Part shown: positions 1 to 8,728 of the stretch, in pieces
Layout: every line of letters starts with the position of its first letter
Numbering within the stretch: the stretch's first letter is position 1
Assembly: GCA_036960305.1 (NCBI GenBank)
Contig: JBALWA010000011.1
Location: 28,429 to 92,428, forward strand
DNA from: JBALVT01 sp036960305
GTDB taxonomy: Bacteria; Pseudomonadota; Gammaproteobacteria; Pseudomonadales; Halieaceae
Reading direction: 5' to 3'
Length of the DNA stretch: 64,000 nucleotides
Translations under genes and position numbers: made by a program
The notes under the pieces: generated by a model
What the model saw: only the letters and a program-made list of their open reading frames with translations
Told to the model about the DNA's origin: nothing
Database searches by the model: none

Positions 1-809
1 TGTGCCACCGCCAGGTCATCGGAACTGATTTCAGCTTCGCTTGGCAGGTGAATGATGTAGCCCGCTTTAATACGGTTGATGTTGCCATCGATAAAAGCTT
101 TGGGGTTGAGGCGCTGGATATCCAACATGGTCTGGTGCACGGACGCACCTTCGGGCTTCGCTCTAAGCGCAATCCCCCAAAGCGTCTCGTCCCGCTGGAT
201 CATATACTGATCACCAGCCAGGGGAGTATCCGAGGCATCCGAGCCAAACCCACGTTTGGGCATTTGCCCGGGTGGCAAACCGGATTTATGGGTTTTTACA
301 TGGGTTCCGCTATTAACGGCGCCCGTTTGGGTCTTTTTTTTTGCCGACTCCGGCTCGCCTTCTACCTCGGAAACCCGTTGCTGGGCTGAAACCAGCGGGG
401 CCTGATTGTCGAAAACCGGCGGGTCAACCAGAACCGTGTACTCCCGCAGCAGGCGACCCGAGGGCCAGCGAGCTTCTATCAGGAAGTCCAGGTAGGGTTC
501 CAGTACAGGATCTTCAGAGGTCACGATGATTTTGCCGCGACCCTGACCGTCTACTGTGATTTTGAATTTAATATTGGTTAAAAAATAGGCGCGATCAACA
601 CCGAGCTTGTCGAAGTCTTCGCTGGTCGCCAAGCGCACACGAATCTGGTCTTCGTGCAGCCCCCCCGTATTGAGAATATCTACGGTAGCCGTTAAAGGCT
701 CATTGAGAAAAGATTCAAGCTTCAGCTCTCCCAAGCCGAGCGCCGCCACCACACTGGTATGCATACATCCCAGTGTCAGTACTGCTGCAGTAGCTAACCT
801 ACGAGCCAT
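1..809 (-). CDS. fimV: FimV-type peptidoglycan-binding protein, N-terminal part
   Basis: The frame is open from an ATG at 809 to the left edge of the window, so only about 269 N-terminal residues are present. They show a signal peptide, the conserved FimV N-terminal domain (a GLGELKLESFLNEPL-like start followed by a beta-rich domain) and a low-complexity linker. A LysM peptidoglycan-binding domain begins near residue 205 (YMIQRDETLWGIA). In pseudomonads FimV is an inner-membrane protein needed for assembly of the type IV pilus secretin and for polar localisation. The position just downstream of asd matches Pseudomonas gene order, which supports the name. An AAGG stands before the ATG. The C-terminal TPR region lies outside the window. 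Confidence 0.9.
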   Translation of the reverse strand, partial: MARRLATAAVLTLGCMHTSVVAALGLGELKLESFLNEPLTATVDILNTGGLHEDQIRVRLATSEDFDKLGVDRAYFLTNIKFKITVDGQGRGKIIVTSEDPVLEPYLDFLIEARWPSGRLLREYTVLVDPPVFDNQAPLVSAQQRVSEVEGEPESAKKKTQTGAVNSGTHVKTHKSGLPPGQMPKRGFGSDASDTPLAGDQYMIQRDETLWGIALRAKPEGASVHQTMLDIQRLNPKAFIDGNINRIKAGYIIHLPSEAEISSDDLAVA

Positions 810-877
810 AGTAATGCCTTATTATTTTACCTGCCATTCGTAGCCGGTATCCCCGTGGGTCCAGCGCCTAAATCCGG

Positions 878-905
878 ACTATCACCTGTGCAAGACAAAA
901 ATCAA
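878..905 (-). promoter_or_regulatory. Possible sigma70 promoter for fimV
   Basis: Read on the minus strand, TTGATT (905-900) and GATAGT (883-878) are separated by 16 bases and lie about 70 bases upstream of the fimV start. Each hexamer matches four of six consensus bases. fimV could instead be read through from the leu-asd operon, because no clear terminator follows asd. Confidence 0.3.
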
Positions 906-999
906 TTAAACCACCACCAACTAATGTGATGTATATGGCACGTCCCTGCACTCGTGACAACCCGGCCCCTAACCTAGTCACTTCCGATCCAAGTATCTT

Positions 1000-2022
1000 T
1001 TATATATAGGTATTAATCAAGCACTCGGCAATTTGCACACTATTGAGGGCCGCCCCCTTTCTGACGTTGTCGGACACTACCCAAAGGTCAAGCCCTCTGG
1101 GGTGCGAAATATCCTCTCTAATCCGCCCCACGAAAACCGGATCATGGCCCGCAGAGTCCCCTACAGCCGTGGGATAGCCGCCATCTGCCCGCTCGTCCAT
1201 GACGGTTACGCCCGGGGCATTTTCCAGCAGATTTCTGGCCTGTTCCGCAGTGATTTTGTCCACGGTTTCCACATGTACAGCTTCAGAATGGCCAAAAAAT
1301 ACCGGAACTCTTACACAGGTTGGATTAACCTGAATACTGCTATTGGCGAAAATTTTCTGTGTTTCCCAGACCATTTTCATTTCCTCACGGGTATAACCGT
1401 TTTCCTCGAAGGTATCGATGTGAGGTAGAACGTTAAAAGCGATCTGCTTTGGATAGACTTCACACTCGGCTTCCTTGCCGTTAAGAAGCCTGGCGGTTTG
1501 TCCTGCGAGCTCTTCAATCGCTTCTTTGCCAGTGCCTGACACCGCCTGGTAAGTAGCGACGTTAATGCGTTCAATACCGACTGCATCGTAAATTGGCTTC
1601 AGCGCTACCAGCATCTGAATTGTTGAGCAGTTCGGATTGGCAATGATATTTCGCTTGCTGTACCCGGCGATCGCCTCGGGATTCACTTCGGGGACAATCA
1701 ACGGAATATCCTCATCACGACGAAAATGCGAGGTATTGTCAATGACCACACAGCCAGCAGCTGCCGCTTTTGGAGCAAACTCCTCAGAGATACTTCCGCC
1801 GGCCGAGAACAGACCAATCTGTGCCTGGCTAAAATCGAATTCAGCCAAATCGGTCACCCGGACCGTCTTGCCCTTGAACATGATAGTTTTTCCGGCCGAG
1901 CGACTACTCGCCAGCGCGTACAAGTTACGCACCGGAAAATCCCGCTCCTCCAGAATGGATATCATTGCCTCTCCAACCGCCCCGGTTGCACCGACAACTG
2001 CCACATCATATAAATCAGTCAT
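1000..2022 (-). CDS. asd: Aspartate-semialdehyde dehydrogenase
   Basis: It reduces beta-aspartyl phosphate to aspartate semialdehyde with NADPH, at the branch point for lysine, diaminopimelate, threonine and methionine. The N-terminus carries the dinucleotide-binding motif VVGATGAVGE. The catalytic cysteine lies in ANPNCSTIQ (Cys132), and the length of 340 residues is normal for this family. The ATG at 2022 was chosen over an in-frame GTG at 2031 because a purine-rich AAGAGAG precedes it at a usable distance. It follows leuB by about 46 bases on the same strand and is probably co-transcribed with the leu genes, as in Pseudomonas. No missing residues are apparent. Confidence 0.95.
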   Translation of the reverse strand: MTDLYDVAVVGATGAVGEAMISILEERDFPVRNLYALASSRSAGKTIMFKGKTVRVTDLAEFDFSQAQIGLFSAGGSISEEFAPKAAAAGCVVIDNTSHFRRDEDIPLIVPEVNPEAIAGYSKRNIIANPNCSTIQMLVALKPIYDAVGIERINVATYQAVSGTGKEAIEELAGQTARLLNGKEAECEVYPKQIAFNVLPHIDTFEENGYTREEMKMVWETQKIFANSSIQVNPTCVRVPVFFGHSEAVHVETVDKITAEQARNLLENAPGVTVMDERADGGYPTAVGDSAGHDPVFVGRIREDISHPRGLDLWVVSDNVRKGAALNSVQIAECLINTYI

Positions 2023-2068
2023 TTGTTCCACTCTCTTACGTCAATCAAAAAATTCGTCCAATCCAGAT

Positions 2069-3160
2069 TTAGGAAACCTGGCTCTCCAGCGTCGCGACTA
2101 CTGCCGCACCCATCTCCGCGGTCGATACCAGGGTCTGTCCTTCGGAAAAAATATCCGGTGTGCGCAGACCCTGATCCAGCACCTGGCTTACCGCCAGCTC
2201 AATCGCATCAGCCGCGTCCGGCGAAGCCAGCGTATAGCGCAGCATCATCGCTACCGACAGGATCGTGGCCAGGGGGTTTGCCTTGCCCTGACCCGCAATG
2301 TCCGGAGCCGAGCCATGACAGGGTTCATACATACCACGCCCGGCCTGGTCCAGGGATGCAGATGGCAACATCCCTATCGAGCCCGTCAACATGGCCGCTG
2401 CGTCTGACAAAATATCGCCAAACATATTACCGGTTACCATCACATCAAATTGCTTGGGCGCCATCACCAGTTGCATCGCTGCGTTGTCCACATAGATATG
2501 TGTCAATTCAACGTCTGGATATTCCTTGCCAACCTCCTCCATGATCTCCCGCCAAAGAATGGTCACTTCGAGTACATTGGATTTATCGACAGAACACACG
2601 CGCTTGTCCCGCTTGCGCGCGAGCGAAAATGCCAAATGGGCGATTCTTCGTATTTCAGATTCACGGTAGACGTAAGTATTGAAGCCCTCTCGCTCGCCGT
2701 TCTCCAGCGTCCTTATGCCACGGGGCTCGCCAAAGTAAATCCCCCCGGTCAACTCACGAACGATCAGGATATCGAGGCCGGCAACGAGCTCCGGCTTCAA
2801 GCTGGAAGCGTCGGCTAGCTGTGGGTACAAAATCGCCGGGCGCAAATTCCCGAACAGCTGTAGCTCGGAACGGATCCCTAACAGGCCTTTTTCCGGCCGC
2901 AGATGGCGCTCGACATTGTCCCACTTTGGGCCGCCCACAGCACCCAGTAAGATCGCGTCAGCCGCTCTCGCCTTCTCCAGCGTCTCATCTGGCAGGGGCA
3001 CACCGCAATCATCCAACGCAGCCCCGCCCAGCAGTCCATACTCCAGCTCAAGGCCCAAATCGAATTTTTTGTCGATCGTCTGTAGTACAGAGACCGCTTC
3101 GGTCATAATTTCTGGCCCGATATAATCGCCGGGAAGAACCAGTATTTTTTTCTTGCTCAC
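2069..3160 (-). CDS. leuB: 3-isopropylmalate dehydrogenase
   Basis: It oxidises and decarboxylates 3-isopropylmalate to 2-oxoisocaproate with NAD+, the third step of leucine synthesis, in the cytoplasm. The sequence has the isocitrate/isopropylmalate dehydrogenase features: PGDYIGPEI at the N-terminus, VDKSNVLE in the middle, GNMFGDILSD and the cofactor-binding region HGSAPDIAGQGKANP. The GTG at 3160 was chosen because GGAG lies eight bases upstream; an in-frame GTG at 3169 overlaps that ribosome-binding site. The resulting 363 residues are typical for LeuB. It sits between leuD and asd in one minus-strand operon. Confidence 0.95.
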   Translation of the reverse strand: MSKKKILVLPGDYIGPEIMTEAVSVLQTIDKKFDLGLELEYGLLGGAALDDCGVPLPDETLEKARAADAILLGAVGGPKWDNVERHLRPEKGLLGIRSELQLFGNLRPAILYPQLADASSLKPELVAGLDILIVRELTGGIYFGEPRGIRTLENGEREGFNTYVYRESEIRRIAHLAFSLARKRDKRVCSVDKSNVLEVTILWREIMEEVGKEYPDVELTHIYVDNAAMQLVMAPKQFDVMVTGNMFGDILSDAAAMLTGSIGMLPSASLDQAGRGMYEPCHGSAPDIAGQGKANPLATILSVAMMLRYTLASPDAADAIELAVSQVLDQGLRTPDIFSEGQTLVSTAEMGAAVVATLESQVS

Positions 3161-3208
3161 GCTGTTCACTCCAATTTCAAATCTTGAATACTACACACTA
3201 AATGGCAA

Positions 3209-3856
3209 CTACTTGATGACACCGAACAACCAGGGCGACTTTTGCTGCCAGTCCTGCTCATAGGTCCTGATAGCCTGCTCACTCTGCAGCGTCAAGCCTA
3301 TGTCGTCGAGGCCATTGAGCAAGCAGTGCTTGCGAAATTCATCAACCTCGAAAGCTATCTCTTCCCCACAGGGTTTCACGACAAGTTGTCGGTGCAGATC
3401 TACCGTCAGCTGGTAGCCCTCCTGCGCATACATTTTCTCAAACAAATCGGCGACAACATCAGCCGGCAATGCGATGGGTAACACGCCATTTTTGAAGCAG
3501 TTGTTATAAAAAATATCGGCGAAACTCGGCGCAATGACACAGTCAAAACCATAATCTTCCAGTGCCCATGGCGCGTGCTCCCGGCTAGACCCGCAACCGA
3601 AATTCTCTCGGGCGAGTAAAATAGAAGCGCCCTGATAACGTAGCTTGTTCAGGGGAAAATCAGGGTTAAGCGGTCGATTGCTGTTGTCCTGTCCCGGCTG
3701 CCCCTCATCCAAATACCGTAACTCATCAAACAAGTTGGGGCCAAAGCCGCTGCGCTTGATAGACTTCAGAAACTGCTTGGGAATAATGAGATCGGTATCC
3801 ACATTCGCCCTGTCCATGGGAGCGACCACACCCTGCATTACTGTAAAACTCTTCAT
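3209..3856 (-). CDS. leuD: 3-isopropylmalate dehydratase small subunit
   Basis: It is the small swivel-domain subunit of isopropylmalate isomerase, which converts 2- to 3-isopropylmalate together with LeuC. The family motif NFGCGSSREHAPWAL and the N-terminal DRANVDTDLIIPKQFL segment are present, and 215 residues is the usual length. Its ATG overlaps the leuC stop codon (ATGA), which implies translational coupling of the two subunits. Confidence 0.96.
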   Translation of the reverse strand: MKSFTVMQGVVAPMDRANVDTDLIIPKQFLKSIKRSGFGPNLFDELRYLDEGQPGQDNSNRPLNPDFPLNKLRYQGASILLARENFGCGSSREHAPWALEDYGFDCVIAPSFADIFYNNCFKNGVLPIALPADVVADLFEKMYAQEGYQLTVDLHRQLVVKPCGEEIAFEVDEFRKHCLLNGLDDIGLTLQSEQAIRTYEQDWQQKSPWLFGVIK

Positions 3857-5286
3857 CGTCCGCTCTCCTGCCAGTCACGTACATCGACAAAATGACCCGC
3901 TACTGCCGCCGCAGCTGCCATCGCCGGACTCACCAGGTGGGTACGCCCACCGGAACCCTGACGACCTTCAAAGTTTCTATTCGACGTCGAGGCACAGTGT
4001 TCCCCACGCCCCAACTTATCCGCATTCATTGCCAGACACATGGAACAACCGGGCTCGCGCCACTCCATCCCCGCATCGATGAACACCTTATCGAGCCCTT
4101 CCTCTTCAGCCTGTTTTTTTACCTCGCCCGAACCGGGAACCACCAGGGCCTGGTTTACAGTACTTGCCACCCGCTTGCCCTTGACGACCTCAGCCGCTGC
4201 ACGTAAGTCTTCTATCCGGGAATTAGTGCAGGAACCGATAAAAACCTTGTCCAGTTGGATATCCGTGATAGATGAACCACCATCCAGCCCCATGTATTCG
4301 AGGGCACGCTCTACCGCTTCGCGTTCCGGGCCAGCGGTCATCACCTGAGGGTCGGGCAGCGTGCCATCCACAGGCAGCACCATTTCCGGAGAAGTTCCCC
4401 AGGTCACCTGGGGGCGTATATCCTCGCCTTGAATGTGTACAACTTTGTCAAAAACCGCATCCTCATCGGAATGCAGGTTTTCCCAGGCAGCAACCGCTGC
4501 GTCCCACATGCTGTCGGAAGGTGCGTAGGTGCGCCCCTTGACGTAATCCAGGGTTTTCTCGTCTACCGCCACCATGCCAACGCGGGCACCCGCTTCAATA
4601 GACATATTGCACATGGTCATACGGCCCTCGATACTCATATCGCGAACGACCTGACCACCGAATTCAATGGCACAGCCCGTGCCGCCGGCGGTTCCAATCT
4701 CGCCGATCACAGCCAGTACCGCGTCCTTGGCGGTAACACCCGCCGGCAACGAACCGTCGATTCGTACCAGCATGTTCTTCATTTTCTTCTGGATAAGACA
4801 CTGCGTGGCAAGCACATGCTCAACCTCGGACGTACCAATGCCGTGCGCCAATGCCCCAAGAGCACCGTGGGTCGATGTATGGGAATCACCGCAAACAACG
4901 GTCATGCCAGGGAGCGTCGCCCCCTGCTCAGGTCCCACCACATGAACAATGCCCTGACGGACATCATTAATGTCGAACTTGACGATGTTAAAATCTTCGC
5001 AGTTCTCATCCAGTGTCTGCACCTGTAAGCGGGAAACAGGATCGGCAATAGCCGCCACACCACCCAGGCGCTCTGTTCGCTCAGTGGGTACGTTGTGATC
5101 AGGCACGGCAAGGTTGGCATCTATTCGCCAGGGCGCCCGCCCGGCAATACGCAGCCCCTCGAAGGCCTGTGGCGATGTCACTTCGTGAATCAACTGGCGA
5201 TCGATGTAAATAAGTGCCGTGCCATCGTCACGTAACTCCACCAGGTGGCTTTGCCATAATTTGTCGTAAAGAGTCTGTCCGGCCAT
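3853..5286 (-). CDS. leuC: 3-isopropylmalate dehydratase large subunit
   Basis: It is the aconitase-family large subunit that carries the catalytic [4Fe-4S] cluster of isopropylmalate isomerase. The cluster ligands are visible as Cys353 (GSCTNSRIEDL) and Cys414 and Cys417 (GCSMCLAMN). The substrate-binding VCGDSHTSTHGA motif lies near residue 131. Length is 477 residues, normal for bacterial LeuC. It is the first gene of the leuC-leuD-leuB-asd run and is divergent from a LysR gene 125 bases away. Confidence 0.97.
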   Translation of the reverse strand: MAGQTLYDKLWQSHLVELRDDGTALIYIDRQLIHEVTSPQAFEGLRIAGRAPWRIDANLAVPDHNVPTERTERLGGVAAIADPVSRLQVQTLDENCEDFNIVKFDINDVRQGIVHVVGPEQGATLPGMTVVCGDSHTSTHGALGALAHGIGTSEVEHVLATQCLIQKKMKNMLVRIDGSLPAGVTAKDAVLAVIGEIGTAGGTGCAIEFGGQVVRDMSIEGRMTMCNMSIEAGARVGMVAVDEKTLDYVKGRTYAPSDSMWDAAVAAWENLHSDEDAVFDKVVHIQGEDIRPQVTWGTSPEMVLPVDGTLPDPQVMTAGPEREAVERALEYMGLDGGSSITDIQLDKVFIGSCTNSRIEDLRAAAEVVKGKRVASTVNQALVVPGSGEVKKQAEEEGLDKVFIDAGMEWREPGCSMCLAMNADKLGRGEHCASTSNRNFEGRQGSGGRTHLVSPAMAAAAAVAGHFVDVRDWQESGR

Positions 5287-5333
5287 GGGAACACCCCGCA
5301 GTTAGTTAACAAGTAAGAAGAATTGAGGCTGCG

Positions 5334-5371
5334 ATAATACGCTTGACGTAACAATAACTCCAATTTATTAT
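5334..5371. promoter_or_regulatory. Overlapping divergent promoters of leuC and lysR
   Basis: On the plus strand TTGACG (5343-5348) and TATTAT (5366-5371) are separated by 17 bases and point to the LysR gene. On the minus strand TTGGAG (5363-5358) and TATTAT (5339-5334) are separated by 18 bases and point to leuC. The two promoters interleave, so a regulator bound here could affect both. An interrupted inverted repeat TTGG-ATAA-CCAA at 5381-5392 is a possible LysR operator just downstream of the LysR promoter. Confidence 0.55.
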
Positions 5372-5411
5372 TTTTATAGTTTGGATAACCAATAGGAATA
5401 GATAAACATTC

Positions 5412-6290
5412 ATGGAAACTCAAAACCTGAAGGCCTTCGTACTGGTGGCTGAAACCGGATCATTCTCAGTGGCCGCAGAAAAACTGCATTTGACCCAACC
5501 GGCGGTCAGTAAGCGTATCGCCCTGTTGGAAGAGCAACTCGATAGCAATTTGTTTGACCGTATCGGCCGTACTGTCAGTCTGACAGAGGCAGGGAAAGCA
5601 CTGCTTCCTCACGCCCGTACGATCTCGAGCCAACTGCTGGCGGCGGAACAGTCCGTGCGCGATTTGTCAGGCGATGTGACCGGGCATCTAAGACTGGCAA
5701 CAAGCCATCATATCGGCCTTCACCGATTGCCGCCGGTGCTCAGCGAGTTTAGTAGTGCTTTTAAGGGAGTAAAGATCGATATCGATTTCATGGACTCGGA
5801 ACAAGCTTATGAATTGGTATTGCAGGGTAAGATCGAACTGGCGATTGTTACCCTGGCACCCTTGGCAGAACCCAGCATCATCACCCAAGCGATCTGGAAA
5901 GACCCTCTGGATTTCATGGCCTCCAACTCCCACGAATTAGCGTCCAGAAACAGTTGTGAGCTTGAGTACCTGAGCCAGTGCCCGGCCATTCTTCCCGGAC
6001 TCAACACCTATACCGGGCAGATTGTTAAACGGCTATTTGACCAACACGAGTTGCAACTGCAGGTGTCCATGGCCACTAATTACCTGGAAACCATCCGCAT
6101 GATGGCCTCTGTCGGACTGGGGTGGACCGTGCTACCACGCAGTATGCGGGACGAGTCCCTGACCGCACTGACAGTGCCGGAAATTGAAATAGAGAGAACC
6201 CTGGGACTGGTCTACCACCGCGGGCGCAGCCTATCGCGGGCGGCTTTGGCGTTTACCGGAACACTGAGGCAATTTGCCGATGAGGGCTAA
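5412..6290 (+). CDS. LysR-family transcriptional regulator next to the leu operon
   Basis: The N-terminal 60 residues form the typical LysR winged helix-turn-helix (LKAFVLVAETGSFSVAAEKLHLTQPAVSKRI). A periplasmic-binding-protein-like effector domain follows from about residue 90 to the end; 292 residues is normal. It is transcribed away from leuC. LysR genes are often found in this position beside leuC in gammaproteobacteria, so control of leucine synthesis is the likely role, but the effector cannot be read from the sequence. Its stop codon overlaps the end of the convergent thioesterase gene. Confidence 0.9.
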   Translation: METQNLKAFVLVAETGSFSVAAEKLHLTQPAVSKRIALLEEQLDSNLFDRIGRTVSLTEAGKALLPHARTISSQLLAAEQSVRDLSGDVTGHLRLATSHHIGLHRLPPVLSEFSSAFKGVKIDIDFMDSEQAYELVLQGKIELAIVTLAPLAEPSIITQAIWKDPLDFMASNSHELASRNSCELEYLSQCPAILPGLNTYTGQIVKRLFDQHELQLQVSMATNYLETIRMMASVGLGWTVLPRSMRDESLTALTVPEIEIERTLGLVYHRGRSLSRAALAFTGTLRQFADEG

Positions 6291-6763
6291 TTTGAGTTTG
6301 TTGTACCAACCGCGATGCCATCTCCTCGGTCATCCCCCTTCCACAATCCCTCGTGATCTGGCAGGTAGAACGTCCCATTAAAGCGGGCCACGACGCCATC
6401 GCTGTTACTGATAAGTCCATTGCAAAAGCCAAATCGTCTCTTTAGCGTAACCTGAACCACATCAGCTTGAAGCCACTCGCCCATCCGCCCGGCGGAGATA
6501 AAATCCAGGCTCAGGTTAATCGTCGGACTGCCCGTACGTACGCCGCGGGCCACGTTGACCCCCGATGTTGCGGTAATATCAGCCAGGGTCATTAGCACTC
6601 CTCCATGGCATATACCCATCGTATTGGCATGGACGTCCGTCACAAACAGTCCAAAACTGACAGCGCCATCCTCAACCCGGCGATAACAGGGCCCAATCGC
6701 ATCAATAAAACCAAGACCAGTCGGCAATTCTGTAAAATCCGCCGGCACCTTGTCATCACTCAT
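6287..6763 (-). CDS. PaaI-type hot-dog acyl-CoA thioesterase
   Basis: The protein is a single hot-dog domain of 158 residues. The PaaI-family signature HGGVLMTLADI lies near residue 54, where the invariant helix and catalytic residues are expected. Family members hydrolyse acyl- or aryl-CoA thioesters; the substrate here is unknown. The ATG at 6763 is preferred over the GTG at 6766 because AGGA lies upstream at a workable distance. It follows the flavodoxin-like gene by 12 bases, so the two are probably one transcript. Confidence 0.8.
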   Translation of the reverse strand: MSDDKVPADFTELPTGLGFIDAIGPCYRRVEDGAVSFGLFVTDVHANTMGICHGGVLMTLADITATSGVNVARGVRTGSPTINLSLDFISAGRMGEWLQADVVQVTLKRRFGFCNGLISNSDGVVARFNGTFYLPDHEGLWKGDDRGDGIAVGTTNSN

Positions 6764-6775
6764 CACAATCTTTTC

Positions 6776-7231
6776 CTAATAAATGCCCATATTCAGTCCA
6801 GCCGAAAATGCCTGACCAAGCTCCCGACTTCTGTCTCTAAATGCCTCAGTGACTTCACCGCGTAACATCAGGGGCTCCGAGGCAAGAGGAAACGGATACC
6901 CGGACAAAATTCGCTCTGCCTGTCGCACCGCGCCGCGACCGTCATTGCCGGCACTGACCAGCAGCGCGCAAGGTCGAACAAGCCCTCGCGCAATGGCAGG
7001 ATAGAACGTGCGATCAAGGAAGTCTTTCATAGTGCCACAGAGAGAACCCGAATTTTCCGCCATGACCAGCAATACTGCGTCCGCAGATGCCAGGTCTTCC
7101 ACGCCCGCATCCCAGGCGCGCCTGACGACGATGTCAACGCCCTCTTCCAGCCTGGCGCCCTCGCAGGCCGACTGGGCCAACTGGGCACTGCTGCCACTTT
7201 GGCTATGGTAAACGATGAGCAGTGTTTTCAT
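6776..7231 (-). CDS. Flavodoxin-like NAD(P)H-dependent oxidoreductase
   Basis: The N-terminus LLIVYHSQSGSSAQLA is a flavodoxin-type FMN phosphate-binding loop. The MAENSGSLCGTMKDFLDRT region resembles the flavin-contacting loop of NADPH-dependent FMN reductases. At 151 residues it is a single flavodoxin-like domain. The reaction partner is not evident. It is the first gene of a two-gene unit with the thioesterase and is divergent from the NADP-dependent oxidoreductase at 7362. Confidence 0.75.
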   Translation of the reverse strand: MKTLLIVYHSQSGSSAQLAQSACEGARLEEGVDIVVRRAWDAGVEDLASADAVLLVMAENSGSLCGTMKDFLDRTFYPAIARGLVRPCALLVSAGNDGRGAVRQAERILSGYPFPLASEPLMLRGEVTEAFRDRSRELGQAFSAGLNMGIY

Positions 7232-7361
7232 TTAGAGTCACCCGGTATTCGATGTATCGATTGGAACACAGCGTACTGCGACTGTCATGTGCGCCAATGT
7301 CGGCCCTGTTCAAGACTGAAGACTAGTGGTCTAATACCGTGCCACGATCAAGGATAAGTTT

Positions 7362-8387
7362 ATGACCACTGCAAATCGACAATGGATTCTGAAGGAACGC
7401 CCCACAGGAATGGTAGGACCCGAGCACTTTGAACTGGTCGAGGCCGCCATGCCCCAGCCCGATCTTGCAGCAGGCGAAGTCCTGATCAAGACCCTGGTAT
7501 TGGGTTTTGATCCCGCAATGCGGGGCTGGCTAGCCGATGAGAGAAGCTATCTTCCTCCCGTCGCTATCGGTGAACCCATGCGCGCCAGTGGCGTCGGCCA
7601 AGTCACTCGCTCGGAGAACCCGGACCTGCCAGTCGGAAGCCTGGTGCAGGGCCTGCTCAACTGGCAGGAATACAGTCTCGGTGGGCCCAATAGCATGATA
7701 CCGCCTCGCGCCGTCCCGGAAGGTACGCCGCCGACCCTGCCGCTAAGTCTCTTTGGTACGACTAGCTTGACGGCCTATTTCGGCTTGCTGGATGTGGGCC
7801 AACCCGTGGCCGGGGAAACCGTGCTGGTCTCCGGTGCCGCCGGTGCTACAGGCTCCATGGTCGCTCAAATAGCCAAACTCAAAGGCTGTAAGGTCGTCGG
7901 CATCGCCGGTGGAGCTGAAAAGTGTCAATGGTTACTGGAGTCCTGTGGCATCGATGCCGCCATAGACTACAAAAGCGAAGACCTGGTACAACGTATCGGG
8001 GAATTGTGTCCGGAGGGGGTCAATGTCTTCTTCGATAATGTCGGCGGCGATACGCTGGAAGCGGCCATTGGCCATATGGCAGATTTTGGCCGCATTGCGC
8101 TTTGTGGGGCGATCGCCGGCTACAATGCAGAGCACGCCACCCCCGGGCCGGATAACCTGATGTTGCTAGTGGCCAGGCGTATCAAAATGCAGGGATTTAT
8201 TGTTTTGGACTACCTCGATCGCAGTGAAGAAGCCATGGCCGATCTGGTAGAGTGGGTAATGGCCGATAAGATTGCCTGGAGAGAAGACATCCAGCAAGGC
8301 TTCGAAAATATTCCCGCTACGCTGCAACGGCTGTTTGACGGTCGCAATATTGGCAAGCAACTCCTTAAACTGGCCGATCCTGATTAG
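7362..8387 (+). CDS. NADP-dependent zinc-free medium-chain oxidoreductase
   Basis: The 341-residue protein belongs to the medium-chain dehydrogenase/reductase family in the 2-alkenal reductase/prostaglandin reductase (CurA-like) branch. A GroES-like N-terminal domain runs to about residue 130 and a Rossmann domain follows with VSGAAGATGSMVAQIAK near 147. The zinc ligands of classical alcohol dehydrogenases are absent. Members reduce the double bond of alpha,beta-unsaturated carbonyl compounds with NADPH. An AAGGA stands about nine bases before the ATG. A TGGT-N5-ACC sequence at 7327-7338, about 25 bases upstream of the start, could be a GntR-type operator. Confidence 0.85.
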   Translation: MTTANRQWILKERPTGMVGPEHFELVEAAMPQPDLAAGEVLIKTLVLGFDPAMRGWLADERSYLPPVAIGEPMRASGVGQVTRSENPDLPVGSLVQGLLNWQEYSLGGPNSMIPPRAVPEGTPPTLPLSLFGTTSLTAYFGLLDVGQPVAGETVLVSGAAGATGSMVAQIAKLKGCKVVGIAGGAEKCQWLLESCGIDAAIDYKSEDLVQRIGELCPEGVNVFFDNVGGDTLEAAIGHMADFGRIALCGAIAGYNAEHATPGPDNLMLLVARRIKMQGFIVLDYLDRSEEAMADLVEWVMADKIAWREDIQQGFENIPATLQRLFDGRNIGKQLLKLADPD

Positions 8388-8728
8388 TTATCCCCACCCG
8401 GGCCTGTGGATAACCTTGGGGACAGCTACCATTCGGTGGCGTCCCTAAGGACATGCTCCGAGGTACGAGCAACAATCGCCATTGAAAATATGAAAGATAA
8501 TAGCTATTAAAATCAATTGCTTATATTGTTTTTATAGTGTCTAACGCTATTCTTGCCAAAAAACGACACGAAATACTGCACACAAAACGTATTGTGAATA
8601 ACATTCCAGCGGGAATGTTTGCAGCTACTAACCTTACAGGCCAATAAATTCCATTGGTTTCATATTGCGACCTTTAAGCACGCCCCTTTTTGGTGCCAAA
8701 AATCGCCGCTGAGTCCAAGGAATAATGA
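8388..8728. other. Gene-free interval with three inverted repeats
   Basis: No coding sequence is credible in this 341-base gap between two convergent genes. It begins with an inverted repeat at 8387-8414 whose arms resemble DnaA boxes, runs directly into a 16-bp hairpin at 8414-8450, and holds a third hairpin (8-bp perfect stem, 4-base loop) at 8600-8619. None is followed by a run of T on the relevant strand, so they are not classical intrinsic terminators. The middle part is AT-rich. Confidence 0.6.
8414..8450. repeat. Strong hairpin, REP-like
   Basis: The outer arms CCTTGGGGAC (8414-8423) and GTCCCTAAGG (8441-8450) pair over ten positions with one G-T pair. The inner arms GCTACC (8425-8430) and GGTGGC (8435-8440) add six pairs around the tetraloop ATTC, with a single bulged A at 8424. 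It could be a REP-type repeat, a transcript-stabilising hairpin or a small RNA end. No second copy was recognised in this window. Confidence 0.5.

Noticed and set aside
1033..1428. Plus-strand open frame inside asd
   Set aside because: It lies entirely antisense to a gene with clear catalytic motifs and has no ribosome-binding site or recognisable domain.
8387..8414. DnaA-box-like pair considered as a replication origin
   Set aside because: Only two boxes, no AT-rich unwinding element or dnaA, dnaN or gidA gene nearby.
8600..8619. 8-bp hairpin considered as terminator for rlmL
   Set aside because: It is about 110 bases past the stop codon and is not followed by a T-run on the minus strand.
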